In this document: one piece after another, positions 17,405 through 25,850 of the stretch
Layout: each line of letters opens with the position of its first letter
Position numbering within the stretch: the stretch's first letter is position 1
Origin: Allobosea sp. LC85
GTDB lineage: Bacteria; Pseudomonadota; Alphaproteobacteria; Rhizobiales; Beijerinckiaceae
Reading direction: 5' to 3'
Assembly: GCF_000735605.1 (NCBI RefSeq)
Contig: NZ_JPKG01000058.1
Location: 1 to 64,000, forward strand
Length of the DNA stretch: 64,000 nucleotides
Notes under the pieces: model-generated
Told to the model about the DNA's origin: nothing
Seen by the model: the letters and a program-made list of their open reading frames with translations, nothing else
Databases searched by the model: none
Made by a program: the position numbers and the translations under genes

Positions 17405-18867
17405 GGCTTGACCTCGGAAGGCTTGAGCTGGGAAGGCTTGGGCTCGGAAGGCTTGGCTTGCGGCGGATTGAGCCCGCTCAGGGCGGCCTTGAGGTTGCTT
17501 TCGGCATCGATCAGGAAATTCGCCGAAACGACGACGCGGTCGCCTTCCGCCACGCCTTCGCTGATCGCAACCCTGCCGTCGCCGCGCTGGCCGAGCTTGA
17601 CCTCGCGCGGCTCGAAACGGCCCTCGCCGCGGTCGAGGATGACGATGCGGCGGGTGCCGGTGTCGATCACGGCGCTGTCGGGGACGGTGAGCGCGGGCGC
17701 GGCGTCACCCGATCCGATCTCGACATCGGCATACATGTTGGGCAGCAGCATCCCGCCGCGATTGGCGAGTTCGACGCGGACCTTGGTGGTGCGCGTTGCC
17801 TCCGCCACCTGCGGATAGATCAGGCCGACCTTGCCCTGGAAGGCCGTTTCGGGCCGCCCCCGCAGCCGGACCGTCACGGGTGCGCCGATGCGAACAGCCG
17901 CCAGTTCGCCTTCCGGAACGTCGGCATTGACCCAGATGGTCGAGATGTCGGCGAGCCGGAACAGGCTGTCGCCGGCCGCCACCTTCATGCCGTCGACGAC
18001 GTTGCGCTCCAGCACGATGCCGTCGCGCGGGGCGGACCAGCTGATCGTGATCGGCACCTTCCGGCTGCGCTCGATTTCGGCGACGATCTCAGCCGGGACG
18101 CCGAGATTCTCCAGCCGCTGACGGGCCCCGCCCTCCGGAGCCCCACGCGCGGCTGCGTTGAGATCGGTCAGAAATTGCGCGCCGGCCGCGGCGATCTCAG
18201 GCGAATAGATCCTGACGAGCCGGTCGCCCTTGGCGACGCGGTCCCCGGTCGTCACCGGCGCCACCTCCTGGATGAAGGCATCCGAGCGGGTTGCGACGAC
18301 GGCGACACGCCGCTCGTCGAGCTGGACCGTGCCGGGCACCCGGATCGGCCGCGTGATGACCTGACGGCTGACCGGCTCAGTGCGCACGCCACTGCGTTGC
18401 ACCCGGCCAGGCGAGAGCTTGATGACCTTGTCGTCAGCCTCCTCGCCGGCATAGACCGGCAGATAGTCCATGCCCATGGAATCCTTCTTGGGCACAGGGG
18501 ACGTGTCCGGCAGCCCCATCGGGTTGCGGTAATAGAGCAGCTTGCGCTCGGCCTTCGCCTCGGCCGCCTGAGCCGGCGGCGCGGCTGGCTCGTCGAAGCT
18601 GACATCCTCGCTGGCGCGGACGGGCCGGTACGCCCTGCCATCCGCCGTTCGGCGCGGCTCAGCCGAATAGATCGGCTTTCCGTCGGGCTCCTGGTAGTAG
18701 ACCACCGCGCCTGTCGCGACAGGCTCCCCCGCAGCATGCGTGCCGTCACCGCTGAGCCATTCGCGCAGGCCAGGCACCGGAATTCCCCGATGTCCCGCCC
18801 AATAGCCTAGGCCTCCCGCCGCGAGAGCGACGGCCAGCGTGAGGCCCGTAAGGGCGACGCGTTTCAT
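17401..18867 (-). CDS. cusB: CusB-family periplasmic adaptor with two metal-binding-like modules
   Basis: 488 residues. It has an N-terminal membrane anchor (LTLAVALAAGGLGYWAGH), then two copies of a short heavy-metal-binding-type motif. The first (about 56-85, YYQEPDGKPIYSAEPRRTAD) is degenerate; the second (about 112-140, YYRNPMGLPDTSPVPKKDSM, then GMDYLPVY) keeps the Met/Pro pattern. A lipoyl, hairpin and beta-barrel adaptor core follows (RPIRVPGTVQLDERRVAVVATRS as a landmark, in part). The C-terminal tail has Lys/Pro/Ser repeats. It should bridge CusA to the outer-membrane channel and hand over metal. Confidence 0.9.
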   Translation of the reverse strand: MKRVALTGLTLAVALAAGGLGYWAGHRGIPVPGLREWLSGDGTHAAGEPVATGAVVYYQEPDGKPIYSAEPRRTADGRAYRPVRASEDVSFDEPAAPPAQAAEAKAERKLLYYRNPMGLPDTSPVPKKDSMGMDYLPVYAGEEADDKVIKLSPGRVQRSGVRTEPVSRQVITRPIRVPGTVQLDERRVAVVATRSDAFIQEVAPVTTGDRVAKGDRLVRIYSPEIAAAGAQFLTDLNAAARGAPEGGARQRLENLGVPAEIVAEIERSRKVPITISWSAPRDGIVLERNVVDGMKVAAGDSLFRLADISTIWVNADVPEGELAAVRIGAPVTVRLRGRPETAFQGKVGLIYPQVAEATRTTKVRVELANRGGMLLPNMYADVEIGSGDAAPALTVPDSAVIDTGTRRIVILDRGEGRFEPREVKLGQRGDGRVAISEGVAEGDRVVVSANFLIDAESNLKAALSGLNPPQAKPSEPKPSQLKPSEVKP

Positions 18868-19262
18868 GGCACGGCCTTGAGGATCAGCTTGTTCTCGAGC
18901 GTGCCGGTCTCGCCCTGGATCTTGGCAGCGAGCGAAAGGCGCCAGCCTCCCGCCATGCTCAGATTGGTCGTGAAGCGGTATGTGCCGGGTTCCGTCGACG
19001 GCAAGGCCTCGATCGGCGCCGTCATCATCTCCATGCCGTCCGGTTCCATGTCGATGCGCCTGGTGAAGATCACGGCGTCGGGAACCGGCTTGCCTGAACG
19101 CTTGTCGATGAGCCGCACGGTGACGACGACGCCGTTGCCCTGCTTCAGCTCGCTTTGGGCGAGTTGAAATTCGTAGTCCTTGATGTCGGCCAGTGCTGGA
19201 AGCGTGGCCAAGCCGAGCGGAAGCGCGGCGGCAAGCGCGCGCAGCGTGTTGATGGACGTCAT
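18864..19262 (-). CDS. FixH/YtkA-like periplasmic protein of the Cus operon
   Basis: 132 residues from the ATG at 19262 (a longer frame to 19352 adds a non-signal extension). The signal peptide (LRALAAALPLGLATLPALA) precedes a single beta-sandwich domain with the FixH/YtkA pattern: VTVRLIDKRSGKPVPDAVI, then GTYRFTTNLSMAGGWRLSL. Such domains sit beside copper efflux genes in many Proteobacteria and have Met-rich stretches (here MEPDGMEMM) that could bind Cu(I). It takes the place a CusF chaperone would occupy in the operon (inference). Overlaps the CusB start. Confidence 0.7.
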   Translation of the reverse strand: MTSINTLRALAAALPLGLATLPALADIKDYEFQLAQSELKQGNGVVVTVRLIDKRSGKPVPDAVIFTRRIDMEPDGMEMMTAPIEALPSTEPGTYRFTTNLSMAGGWRLSLAAKIQGETGTLENKLILKAVP

Positions 19263-19391
19263 GATTGAAATCCCGAATGAATCAGGCCGCCGCGCTTGCG
19301 CACGGCTGGATCGCGTGGCGAAGGCCACGGTCAACCGGCCGCTCGGCTGCAACCGTGCGGCCGGAACCGGCGCCGAGGCGCCGGCGATGCC

Positions 19392-19751
19392 TTAGGTTCG
19401 GGGAGGTCGCGCCGGCGGCTCGAAGGGCCGCGAGGTGCGCTCGGCGTCATCACCGCCAAGACCAAGGACGGCGATGATCGGGTGCGCGAGCGTGGCGACG
19501 ACCTTGGCAGGCTCGCTCGCGAAGCATTTGGCCAGGCAGAAGCTCAACGCTGGACAGTTCGTCGTGCAGTCCTGCGGCCCAGCTTGATCGGACGGGCAGC
19601 ATGGCATGGCAGTCGCCATCGGCATCGGCATTGCTGCCTCAAGATCCGCGCGGCCATAGCCAGCCGTCGCCGGGCTGACGAAAGCCGTCAGGACGCTGGC
19701 CGTAACGAAAAGGGCCAAGACCAGACCATGCGCAAGGAGCCGGAGCTTCAT
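19392..19751 (-). CDS. Small Cys-rich exported or membrane protein
   Basis: 119 residues from the ATG at 19751 (an alternative start at 19802). A signal or anchor helix (LLAHGLVLALFVTASVLTAFV) is followed by a Met/Pro/Cys segment (MPMPMATAMPCCPSD, then CTTNCPALSFCLAKC) and a second hydrophobic stretch. I do not recognise a named family; proteins of this type occur upstream of cusAB-like operons. The Met and Cys clusters make a metal-binding role plausible. First gene of the inferred cus operon on this strand, 129 bp before the FixH-like gene. Confidence 0.55.
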   Translation of the reverse strand: MKLRLLAHGLVLALFVTASVLTAFVSPATAGYGRADLEAAMPMPMATAMPCCPSDQAGPQDCTTNCPALSFCLAKCFASEPAKVVATLAHPIIAVLGLGGDDAERTSRPFEPPARPPRT

Positions 19752-19864
19752 GGAGACAGGAGTGCCACAGAGTGCTTGCACGCGAAAGATCGGCTCGTTC
19801 AAGACATCGTCAACGCCCTGCGATCATCCGTAACCCGACTCCTTCCGGTTCGGCGCAATGATGT

Positions 19865-20013
19865 TGGATAGGCGGGCCAATTCGGCCGGCCGATAGCATC
19901 GGCCAGCATGTGGATTTTGGTCGTCAGTCCGAACTGGTTCAGATCGATGGCAGCAAGCACCCCTGGTTCGAGGAGTGCGGAGCGGGCTGCTCGCTGATCG
20001 TGTTCATCGACGA
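19865..20013. pseudogene. Mosaic of two transposase fragments
   Basis: On the reverse strand, 19865-19933 encodes FGLTTKIHMLADAIGRP, the hallmark of IS5-family DDE transposases. On the forward strand, about 19934-20013 encodes LVQIDGSKHPWFEE and SLIVFIDDAT, the start of the catalytic core of an ISNCY/integrase-core transposase. The two pieces are in opposite orientation and join at about 19930, so two separate insertion sequences have been reduced to scraps at this point, between the Cus operon and ccdA. Confidence 0.55.
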
Positions 20014-20043
20014 CGCAACAAGGCCCTTCGGGCAGGCTCGTGG

Positions 20044-20766
20044 TCAGAAGCGTGTGGTCAGTGTCACCAGCCACTCCGGCGAGAGTCCGACCAGCACTGC
20101 CTCGAGCTTCTTGTCATAGCCGCTGGCAATCAGGAGCCCGACGGCGATGAGGACGAGGCCGAGCGCCATTTTCGCCGCCTTGCCGCCTTGCAGCATCCGC
20201 TCCCGCCAGCGTGCCAGCGCCTGACGCGATACCATGCCCAGCAGCACCAGGGGGGTACCAGCTCCCAGCCCGAAGAACGCCATGGTCCCTGCTACCTGCC
20301 CCAGATCCGTTCCCTGAGCAGCCAGCACCGAGGCGGCTCCGAGCGTCGGCCCGACGCAGGGGCTCCAGACAGCGCCGAGCAGGAGGCCGACACCGAACTG
20401 CCCCCAGACCCCGCGCGTCGAAAAGCCGGACATGTTCCGCTCGGCCCAATCGCTGACCGGTCCGCCGGCCGCCGCCAGCCGGACCTGGAGGAGCGGCACG
20501 GCGAGAAGGGTTCCGACGAGGATCATCAAGATTGCGGCTGCGATCCGGAAGACATCCGCATCGAGCCCGATTCCGTAACCGATTGTCGCGATGAAGAGGC
20601 CGATGCCGACAAAGGACAGCGCAACGCCGCCGGCAAGCGCCGCGGGAGCAAGACGATGCTCGGCGGAGGCAGTGCCGAGAATTATCGGCAGCAGCGGAAG
20701 AACGCAGGGCGAGAGGATGGAGAGGACCCCTGCGAGGAACGCGAGTCCGAAGCTGCCAAGAATCAT
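20044..20766 (-). CDS. ccdA: CcdA-family thiol-disulfide transporter
   Basis: 240 residues with six predicted transmembrane helices and the two conserved cysteines of the CcdA/DsbD transmembrane family: SPCVLPLLP in the first helix and VWSPCVGP in the fourth. It would move reducing equivalents from cytoplasmic thioredoxin to periplasmic partners, here most likely the thioredoxin-like protein encoded just upstream on the same strand (9-bp gap). Such pairs support cytochrome c maturation or copper tolerance. The C-terminal end borders the transposase scraps. Confidence 0.88.
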   Translation of the reverse strand: MILGSFGLAFLAGVLSILSPCVLPLLPIILGTASAEHRLAPAALAGGVALSFVGIGLFIATIGYGIGLDADVFRIAAAILMILVGTLLAVPLLQVRLAAAGGPVSDWAERNMSGFSTRGVWGQFGVGLLLGAVWSPCVGPTLGAASVLAAQGTDLGQVAGTMAFFGLGAGTPLVLLGMVSRQALARWRERMLQGGKAAKMALGLVLIAVGLLIASGYDKKLEAVLVGLSPEWLVTLTTRF

Positions 20767-20775
20767 GGGGAGACC

Positions 20776-21171
20776 TCAGATCGCCTTGGCAAGCAGGGCT
20801 TCGATCGAACCCTTGTTCGTGTCTCCGACGGAGCGGCCGGTCTCCGAGCCGCCCTTGAAGGTGATAAGCGTGCTCTGCGAGCGGGCGCGGAACTGCTTGA
20901 CCGCATCCTTTTGGCTATCGAAGTCGACCCGGAACACCATCAACTCCTTGAACTTCGGCTGCTTGCGCAGCTCCGAGATGATCGGCGCCTGAGCCTTGCA
21001 GGTCGGGCACCAATCAGCATGGATCTCGACGAGGATCGGCTTGCCGGCCTTTTGTGCAGCGCTGAAGTCAGCCGGCGTAAAGGAGCGGATTTCGTCGGAG
21101 GCAAGGATGGGTGAGGCTGCCAACGAGGTCATGGCAATAGCGAGGACGACGAAGCTTCGGCGGGAAATCAT
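20776..21171 (-). CDS. Periplasmic thioredoxin-like protein
   Basis: 131 residues. A signal peptide (RRSFVVLAIAMTSLAASPILA, partly twin-Arg-like at its start) is followed by a thioredoxin fold with the redox motif DWCPTC (Cys55, Cys58). The protein is shorter than TlpA, and the cis-Pro loop is replaced by SQSTLITFKGG, which has no Pro at the expected site, an unusual feature. It should be reduced by the adjacent CcdA and act on periplasmic disulfides, perhaps in copper delivery to cytochrome oxidase or Cus components (inference). Confidence 0.82.
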   Translation of the reverse strand: MISRRSFVVLAIAMTSLAASPILASDEIRSFTPADFSAAQKAGKPILVEIHADWCPTCKAQAPIISELRKQPKFKELMVFRVDFDSQKDAVKQFRARSQSTLITFKGGSETGRSVGDTNKGSIEALLAKAI

Positions 21172-21594
21172 GATCTCGACCCTGTTCGGCTTACGGAAGG
21201 GAGCCGGAAAACCGGCACATGGGTTTTTCGCAGGGCGGGCCGATTGGGTTACATATCAATTTCGTGATCACGCCGAATTGATCCGACGGGCATATCCGGC
21301 GGCGCGCGCAAGATCTCGCTTTAAAATCCTATCGGGCTTGAAAGTCCCCATCGGTGAATCCCTGACCCTCTTGATCCCCGGCTTCCCCAGGCGATGTGGG
21401 TAAAGCCGAACGCCTCGGCCATCTTCTGCGCACCTGCTTGCAGGTGATGATGCCCACGCCGATCGCGCCACCGATATCCGGAGATCAGAGTCGATGCGCT
21501 CGGTGCTTGCCCGCTGACTTGCGGCAGGTCAAATGGCAGATGACACGAGTTCGGACGTAGCATCTGCAATGGCCACCTCGCGTTGCTCAGCCGG

Positions 21595-21638
21595 AACGTT
21601 CGATGGCCAGTCCCAATAACGTTCGATGGCCAGTCCCA
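21595..21638. repeat. Tandem 21-bp direct repeat, IS21-end-like
   Basis: AACGTTCGATGGCCAGTCCC plus one base occurs at 21595-21615 and again at 21618-21638, separated by two bases. Closely spaced repeated terminal motifs are typical of IS21-family ends, and these words resemble ones I associate with such ends. No istA or istB gene is present. The remainder of 21172-21778 shows no gene I can support. Confidence 0.45.
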
Positions 21639-21778
21639 GTAAGGCGGGGCGCCGGCATTGTCACGGGAATGGCGTGCCTGAGCCTGCGACGGTAGGCCAA
21701 GCCCCACATTTTTGCCGGAACCTCAGCGCCGCGGCCTCGTTGGTTCTAGGGGCCCCCAACTCATCAGGGAGATCAATG

Positions 21779-22126
21779 ATGATGAAGCAACTCGCGTTCG
21801 CGGCAGCACTGGCCGTGCTGCCCGCCACCGTCTTCGCCCAGAGCACCGGGCCGATCATTCCCGACCCGGCCGGCGGCACGACGCGCGATCCGGCGCTCGC
21901 CGCCGGCGCCGTCGCCGGCTTCCGGACCTATGTGATGCAGCAAAGCGTGCCGTCCTATCGTTATAGCAGCCCCGTCGTGGTTGGAGCGATCCTGCCGGAC
22001 GAGGGCATCGTCTATCGCGAGATCCCGGCCGAATACGGCGCGCCGGGTTATCGCTACACCGTGGTGAATGAGCGCGCCGTCGTTGTCGAGCCGCGCACCC
22101 GCCGCATCATCCAGGTCATCGACTGA
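21779..22126 (+). CDS. DUF1236 family secreted protein
   Basis: About 115 residues. AGGGAG at 21766-21771 and three consecutive ATGs (21776, 21779, 21782) leave the exact start open; 21779 gives the best spacing. The signal peptide (KQLAFAAALAVLPATVFAQ) is followed by a region ending in the DUF1236 signature: VVVGAILPDEGIVYREIP, then YTVVNERAVVVEPRTRRIIQVI. The family is common in Rhizobiales envelopes and has no known function. A GC-rich hairpin follows 26 bp after the stop. Confidence 0.82.
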   Translation: MMKQLAFAAALAVLPATVFAQSTGPIIPDPAGGTTRDPALAAGAVAGFRTYVMQQSVPSYRYSSPVVVGAILPDEGIVYREIPAEYGAPGYRYTVVNERAVVVEPRTRRIIQVID

Positions 22127-22151
22127 TCCAACCCAGGGTCGCGTCCGGATC

Positions 22152-22182
22152 GAGGCCCGCCCCCGCAAGGGGGCGGGCTCTC
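22152..22182 (+). terminator. Hairpin after the DUF1236 gene
   Basis: GCCCGCCCCC (22155-22164), a GCAA loop, then GGGGGCGGGC (22169-22178), a perfect 10-bp GC stem followed by TCTC. It is a strong stem but has a poor T tract, so it is a likely but not classic intrinsic terminator. Confidence 0.6.
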
Positions 22183-22295
22183 ATGACCATACGCTTGCCG
22201 GCATCGCCCAATGAATGTCTCGGATTGGATGCACGTGATCTTGCGCCATTCGCCGCCCCGCCGGGGTCGATACGGAGATGGTTGTCGAGCAGCGG

Positions 22296-22499
22296 CTACC
22301 GGCTGAGGTAACTGACGGCGACGGCGACCAGACCGAAGGTCATGGAAAAGAGCGGCTCCACCGAAGCAGCCCTTGCCAATTCGTAAGCATCCTTGCCACC
22401 TTTTGACGCATCGGCAAAATTGAGAGCGAGCACCATCGCGTTGACCAGCGCCAGGCCCGCTCCCCCAAACAGAAAAACATCGCGCCAAGGTTTGTGCAT
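22296..22499 (-). CDS. Small membrane protein of unknown function
   Basis: 67 residues with two hydrophobic segments (DVFLFGGAGLALVNAMVLAL and LFSMTFGLVAVAVSYL) separated by a short polar loop. An excellent ribosome site (TAGGAGA, 7 nt before the ATG on the reverse strand) supports it as a real gene. No family recognised. Isolated between the DUF1236 gene and decayed DNA. Confidence 0.6.
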   Translation of the reverse strand: MHKPWRDVFLFGGAGLALVNAMVLALNFADASKGGKDAYELARAASVEPLFSMTFGLVAVAVSYLSR

Positions 22500-22734
22500 G
22501 CGATTCTCCTACCTAGGATTGTACGGCAGGAAGTGACAAATTTGTGGTTAGATCATTCAACTATTGTTCGAAACTTGAAATGCAGGGATGTGGTCGAGGC
22601 GGTCGACCTCACGCCCGCTCGTCGGCAGCGGCGATGATTGTGTCGGGCTCGCGCGCAGGACGCGGCCGCCGCGGGCCGGCCGCAAGCGCGCTTTGCGTTC
22701 AACCTGATCAGCAACCCTCCCCTCTATCGCGCGG

Positions 22735-22905
22735 GAAGATCGATGCCGGCGAGGACGCGCGCCGCCCGGAGATCGGCGACGAAGTGCTGCTGGAACTCTA
22801 TGCGGACGAGGACGGCGAGCCGAGCCCGGTCCATGTCAAGACGCTGGTCTCGCGCGGCGCAAAAACCATCGCCGGTCTCGCAATGCAACCCGCCCGCCAT
22901 CATTA
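22735..22905 (+). pseudogene. Possible S24/LexA-like repressor remnant
   Basis: In one forward frame, DARRPEIGDEVLLELY, then DGEPSPVHVKTLVSRG, resembles the C-terminal half of S24-family peptidases (phage-type repressors), where PxxGDxVxxEL and a GEPxPxxxKxLV stretch surround the catalytic region. There is no start, no helix-turn-helix domain and no visible catalytic Ser/Lys pair, so it would be a fragment. The rest of 22500-23212 shows no further gene. Confidence 0.35.
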
Positions 22906-23212
22906 GAAAAGGAGCCGCGGAATGTGGCGCGGCGCGGAAACTCTGATATCCTGCTTTCAGACGCAGTTGCTCATGCGTCGGCTGCGACATGAACCTGGCA
23001 GAGTTCCGGGGTATCGCCTCTCGAAGATGCAGTCTCGTCCCAGGCGCTGTCGAAGCTGATAGGGCTGGCTTAAAGCCGGTCGCTTGATCTTTCTCTGGGC
23101 ACAGGCGCTCGGCGAAATCACACACGCCTCAAACGAAAGCGGGTCGTCTCCTAATCTGCGGCGGCGCAGACGTTCGCCTTGTTCCGCCGCTCACGCCATG
23201 GAGGAACCACCG

Positions 23213-23734
23213 ATGACACCTGTCAAAACAGCGCTCCTCTCCGGGTTACTCCTGTCCTTGGCGCCCGGGGTCGTCCTCGGACAGCCGATCGAAAAGAAAG
23301 GGACCACGCCCTACGTCACGCACTTCATCTTTCGCCCCTTGATGAACATGGACATTGCCGGCCTCGGTACGGCCACCGCGCTGGAGGCGGTCGGCACCAC
23401 CCAGAACATGAAGGGCGAAAAGATGTTCGACAAGATGTCGGCACAGTGCACGGCACTAAGCGTTGCGTCAGGCGAAAAGAAATACATCGACGGCGCCTGC
23501 GTGCTGGCCGACAGCGACGGCGACAAGATCTTCTCGACTTTTGATACGCGCGACCTCGACAAGTCGCAGCCGGAGATGGGTTGTGGCACCCATATCATCA
23601 CCGCTGGCACCGGCAAGTATAAGGGCATCACCGGGCGTGAGCCCTTCGCCTGTATAGCGATGCCTGCACTGGCTGGCCCCGGCGGATATTTCGCGATGGA
23701 CATCCCGCATAACACGATGTGGGAGATCAAATGA
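23213..23734 (+). CDS. Secreted protein of unknown function
   Basis: 173 residues from the ATG at 23213, with GGAGGAA 6 nt upstream. A signal peptide (KTALLSGLLLSLAPGVVLG-QP) is followed by a soluble domain that is Gly/Asp-rich (CVLADSDGDKIFSTFDTRDL, GTGKYKGITG), suggesting a small beta-barrel like those in proteins annotated as allene-oxide-cyclase-like or DUF3224-like. I do not assign it. A good intrinsic terminator follows 60 bp after the stop. Confidence 0.7.
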   Translation: MTPVKTALLSGLLLSLAPGVVLGQPIEKKGTTPYVTHFIFRPLMNMDIAGLGTATALEAVGTTQNMKGEKMFDKMSAQCTALSVASGEKKYIDGACVLADSDGDKIFSTFDTRDLDKSQPEMGCGTHIITAGTGKYKGITGREPFACIAMPALAGPGGYFAMDIPHNTMWEIK

Positions 23735-23795
23735 CAGTACCCCTGATGTTCCAAGGCAAAGCTGGCGGCCGACAACCGGCCCGACGACGATGAAG

Positions 23796-23826
23796 AAGAG
23801 CCTGGCCCGGCAGCCAGGCTCTTTTC
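23796..23826 (+). terminator. Rho-independent terminator
   Basis: AAGAGCCTGG (23796-23805), an 8-nt loop, then CCAGGCTCTT (23814-23823) followed by TT, a 10-bp stem with a T run. It ends the transcript of the secreted protein gene at 23213-23734. The remaining gap to 24175 contains no gene I can support. Confidence 0.85.
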
Positions 23827-24175
23827 TGCCGATATCTCAAGGGAATGGCGATGAAACACAGCAGTCCCGTCACAAGATCTTCAGCGACATCTGAGCCTTT
23901 TCCTGAAAACCGCAGAGGCGTGGGGCGTCGATGTCCGTTCGTTGTTCAACTGCGTCATTCACCTGGCTGGAGGGACTGACGACTGTCCTCGCATTGCATC
24001 CTTTGGGGTTAACCTGGACCGATGAGGTCGGTTTGATGGCACCGGCGCCACCGCTCGCCGTTTTTGTGATGCGACTGGTGGGCTCGGGTGTTAAGTTGAT
24101 CTCATAGGCATCTATTGAGGCCACCCCGGGTGGTCTCGGGCAAGCAATCCTCACAGTCCGACTCGAGGCGGTGTG

Positions 24176-24550
24176 ATGCCCAAGATCCTGCTGGTCGAAG
24201 ACAACGAGATGAACCGCGACATGCTCTCGCGGCGCCTCGTGCGCGGCGGTTACGAGGTCATCCTTGCCGAGGACGGAGCGCGCGGCGTCGCAGTGGCGAC
24301 GAGCGACAGGCCCGATCTCATCTTGATGGACATGAGCCTGCCGGTGATCGACGGCTGGGAGGCGACGCGCCGGATCAAGGCGACGCCCGAGCTGCGCAAG
24401 ATCCCCATCATAGCTCTGACGGCGCACGCCATGGCGACCGACCGGGACAAGGCCCTCGAGGTCGGCTGTGACGACTACGACACAAAACCGATCGAGCTGC
24501 AGAGTCTGCTGGGCAAGATCGAGACGCTGCTCGCGGCTGCTGCACCGTAG
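24176..24550 (+). CDS. Single-domain response regulator (CheY/DivK-like)
   Basis: 124 residues from the ATG at 24176 (a GTG one codon earlier is possible). A single receiver domain: acidic pair VEDNE, phosphoacceptor Asp in LILMDMSLP (about residue 53), Thr in ALTAHA and the conserved Lys in DTKPIE. There is no output domain, so it acts through protein partners, most likely the histidine kinase two genes downstream. It heads a cassette with the FIST sensor, hybrid kinase and cyclase. Confidence 0.88.
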   Translation: MPKILLVEDNEMNRDMLSRRLVRGGYEVILAEDGARGVAVATSDRPDLILMDMSLPVIDGWEATRRIKATPELRKIPIIALTAHAMATDRDKALEVGCDDYDTKPIELQSLLGKIETLLAAAAP

Positions 24551-24592
24551 ACAACCTATACCTTCCTGACCGATGACGAGAGGAAACAACTC

Positions 24593-25732
24593 GTGAAAAC
24601 GGCTCAGTACAAATGGTCCCAAGGCGACGGGTGGCGGCCGCGTTTGCCAGATGGCGAAGTCGGACGACAAAGTGTCGTGTTCGTCTTTGGTGCGAGATCG
24701 CTGATGCAGGCAGGTGACCTCATGGGCGAGCTGCGCGATCACTTCAAAGGAGCCGCCATGCTTGGCTGCTCGACATCCGGCGAGATTTTTGGCGACATGG
24801 TCGTCGACGACTCGGTGATTGCCACCACCGTCGCCTTTGACCATACGCGACTGCGGTCCGCCTCTGCCAGGATTGGTGAGGCGAAGGCGAGTTACGACGT
24901 CGGCAAGGAGCTCGCGCAACTGCTGGACGATGCCTCGTTGCGCCATGTGTTCGTGCTTTCGGACGGCTTGAACGTCAATGGCTCCGACCTGGCGCGCGGT
25001 CTCGCGGACGGCGTCCTGGACGGCGTGTCGATCACTGGCGGCCTCTCCGGAGACGGAACTGATTTTGCCGAGACCTGGGTCATTGCCGACGATGCCGCGG
25101 GCCCCCAGCGCGTCGCAGCGGTCGGTCTGTACGGTGAGGACTTGCGCATCGGCTACGCATCGATGGGTGGCTGGGAGCCATTCGGGCCACTGCGCACCAT
25201 CACGCGGACCGAGGGCAACATCCTCTATGAGCTGGACGAGCGATCAGCGCTCGATCTCTATAAATCGTACCTGGGCTCGCACGCCGACCAGCTGCCAAGC
25301 TCTGCCTTGCTTTTTCCAATCCTGGTGACCGAGGCAAAGGGCGGCCAGGGGGTCGTCCGGACAGTCCTGTCTGTGGACGAGCAGAACAAGTCGATGACGT
25401 TCGCGGGCGACATCCCACAGGGCGGAACGGCGCAGTTGATGAAGACCAATGTCGACGATCTGGTCGACGGCGCGACGGCAGCCGCCAAGGCCAGCCTCAG
25501 TGGGCTGGGCGACAGGCGACCGGATCTTGCCATTCTGGTGAGCTGTGTCGGTCGTAAGCTTGTGATGAAGCAGCGCACAGAAGAAGAAATCGAAGCAATC
25601 CGAAATGTCTTCGGAACGGATACGAGGATTTCCGGATTCTACTCGTACGGTGAGCTTTCCCCCTTCAGGCGCGGTGGCGAGTGCCGCCTGCACAATCAGA
25701 CCATGACCATAACAACTTTTGCCGAGGACTAG
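24593..25732 (+). CDS. FIST-domain sensor (NosP-type)
   Basis: 379 residues starting at a GTG with GAGAGGAA upstream. FIST_N domain (about 30-215: MLGCSTSGEIFG, FVLSDGLNVNGSDLARGL, SITGGLSGDGTDF) plus FIST_C (about 225-365: ending in GFYSYGELSPF, HNQTMTITT). FIST proteins include NosP, which binds haem and NO and controls a neighbouring histidine kinase of the NahK type. Here a hybrid kinase follows, so the gene probably encodes the sensor subunit of that kinase. Whether this one binds haem cannot be read directly. Its stop codon TAG lies inside a hairpin repeat. Confidence 0.85.
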   Translation: MKTAQYKWSQGDGWRPRLPDGEVGRQSVVFVFGARSLMQAGDLMGELRDHFKGAAMLGCSTSGEIFGDMVVDDSVIATTVAFDHTRLRSASARIGEAKASYDVGKELAQLLDDASLRHVFVLSDGLNVNGSDLARGLADGVLDGVSITGGLSGDGTDFAETWVIADDAAGPQRVAAVGLYGEDLRIGYASMGGWEPFGPLRTITRTEGNILYELDERSALDLYKSYLGSHADQLPSSALLFPILVTEAKGGQGVVRTVLSVDEQNKSMTFAGDIPQGGTAQLMKTNVDDLVDGATAAAKASLSGLGDRRPDLAILVSCVGRKLVMKQRTEEEIEAIRNVFGTDTRISGFYSYGELSPFRRGGECRLHNQTMTITTFAED

Positions 25733-25832
25733 ATCGCCGTGCGTCCGTTCGGACGCAGGATGGGCGATCTATCTCTTTGTTTAAGCATCGGATTACTCCG
25801 AAAACCGGATTCCACTTTTCGGTCAGATGCTC
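25729..25832. repeat. Interspersed hairpin repeat, copy 4
   Basis: CTAGATCGCC...GGGCGATCTA, spacer CTCTTTGTTT, then a hairpin from AAGCATCGGA to the imperfect TCAGATGCTC. The first bases supply the TAG stop of the FIST gene and the last bases approach the start of the kinase gene, so the whole FIST-kinase gap is essentially this element. Confidence 0.85.
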
Positions 25833-25850
25833 TCACGTCAGAGGCCGCAG

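Noticed and set aside
21321..21707. 128-codon reverse frame across the 21-bp repeats
   Set aside because: No start with a ribosome site and no family resemblance; it passes through the direct repeats.
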